Part shown: positions 16,383 through 17,044 of the stretch, in pieces
Position numbering within the stretch: the first letter of the stretch is position 1
How the letters are laid out: every line of letters starts with the position of its first letter
Source of the DNA: an uncultured Planctomycetaceae bacterium
GTDB lineage: Bacteria > Planctomycetota > Planctomycetia > Planctomycetales > Planctomycetaceae
Assembly: GCA_903921605.1 (NCBI GenBank)
Contig: CAIXQV010000252.1
Location: 1-17,044, forward strand
Length of the DNA: 17,044 nucleotides
Reading direction: 5' to 3'
Program-made: the position numbers and the translations under genes
Notes under the pieces: generated by a model
What the model saw: only the letters and a program-made list of their open reading frames with translations
What the model was told of the DNA's origin: nothing
The model's database searches: none

Positions 16383-16973
16383 CTACTTCTTCAATTCAGC
16401 ATCAATCACAGCGAGCACGTCAGCGTCATCCGGGCTGGTGCGAGGGCTGATGCGACCGGCAACTTTGCCGTCCTTGCCAACCACGAACTTCTCAAAGTTC
16501 CAGCTGATCTTTTCTTTCTTGGTGGCTCGGTCTTTGTCTTCTTTCAGGTAATCAAAGCCTGGATCCTGGCTTTTGAGATACTTGTAAAGAGCCGTCTGGC
16601 CGTCGCCGTTGACTTCGATCTTGCTCATCATTGGAAACGTGACTTTGTAGTTGTCAGAACAGAACTTCACGATTTCCTTTTCTGATCCCGGTTCCTGGCC
16701 ACCGAACTGATTGCATGGAAAGCCGATAACAACCAATCCCTTGTCGCCGTACTTTTCGTGCAAGGCCTGAAGTTGTTCGTACTGAGGTGTCAGGCCGCAT
16801 TCACTGGCGACATTCACGATCAGCAACACTTTGCCCTTGTACTCTTTCAGATCGACTTCTTTACCGTCGATCGACTTTGCCTTAAATTCATGAACGGAAT
16901 CGGCCGCCATAGTTACTCCTGCGGAAAGACATGCGACAGACATCGCAACTGCAACGGAACTCCAAAACTTCAT
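16383..16973 (-). CDS. Glutathione peroxidase family thiol peroxidase, exported
   Basis: Reduces hydrogen peroxide or organic hydroperoxides. The 196-residue protein has a signal peptide (residues 1-23, cleavage after TMA), so it should act outside the cytoplasmic membrane. The peroxidatic residue is Cys59 in NVASECGLTPQY (Cys, not selenocysteine). Q93 in GGQEPG and W158-N159 in ISWNFEKF complete the catalytic tetrad. C87 in FPCNQF and C105 in KFCSDNY are also present. C105 sits close to the resolving Cys of thioredoxin-dependent family members, so thioredoxin-like proteins rather than glutathione may be the reductant (inference). The ATG has AGGAG (16981-16985) 7 bases upstream. The remaining bases to 17044 show no convincing promoter. 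Confidence 0.95.
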   Translation of the reverse strand: MKFWSSVAVAMSVACLSAGVTMAADSVHEFKAKSIDGKEVDLKEYKGKVLLIVNVASECGLTPQYEQLQALHEKYGDKGLVVIGFPCNQFGGQEPGSEKEIVKFCSDNYKVTFPMMSKIEVNGDGQTALYKYLKSQDPGFDYLKEDKDRATKKEKISWNFEKFVVGKDGKVAGRISPRTSPDDADVLAVIDAELKK

Positions 16974-17044
16974 ACGTGTGCTCCTGGAAATTTGACGAGA
17001 TCTGCTGACAATTGAGCCAACACATCGGAAAGTGCAAAGCCGAA

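Overview
The window looks like chromosomal DNA of a planctomycete (Planctomycetota, probably order Planctomycetales). The evidence is indirect but consistent. There is an ECF-like sigma factor of the type abundant in that phylum, divergent from a very large membrane-anchored Ser/Thr kinase with an N-terminal zinc ribbon. There is an exported PQQ-type beta-propeller protein whose mature end begins DDWPQWGG, genes are loosely packed with 90-400 base spacers, and several intergenic spacers carry strong palindromes. No tRNA, rRNA, CRISPR array, transposase or phage gene was seen. Species cannot be assigned from this sequence alone.

Layout. 1-403 (+): a small hypothetical protein, possibly cut by the window edge. 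660-1277 (-): family I inorganic pyrophosphatase. 1735-2982 (+): a membrane-anchored parvulin-type peptidyl-prolyl isomerase. 3114-6561 (-): three co-directional genes, in transcription order a DUF1003 membrane protein, an L-2-hydroxyglutarate oxidase (LhgO) and an exported beta-propeller protein. 6859-10308 (+): a full-length pyruvate carboxylase. 10540-11334 (+): an HpcH/HpaI-type aldolase. 11489-12232 (-): the ECF-like sigma factor, divergent from 12455-16171 (+), the receptor-like Ser/Thr kinase. 16383-16973 (-): an exported glutathione peroxidase.

How the genes may work together. Pyruvate carboxylase (pyruvate to oxaloacetate) is followed by an aldolase whose family releases pyruvate or a related 2-oxoacid. 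LhgO feeds 2-oxoglutarate to the same part of central metabolism. Pyrophosphatase is general housekeeping. PPIase, beta-propeller protein and glutathione peroxidase all act outside the cytoplasmic membrane. The sigma factor and kinase form a probable signalling pair. The kinase ectodomain is the least ordinary part of the window: two Gly/Met-rich segments flank an LTxxQ-containing helical segment, followed by three diverged copies of a roughly 170-195-residue module.

Most of the window is ordinary housekeeping and accessory metabolism. The strongest candidates for something new are the kinase ectodomain, the imperfect inverted repeat just ahead of the kinase ribosome-binding site, and the strong intergenic hairpins.
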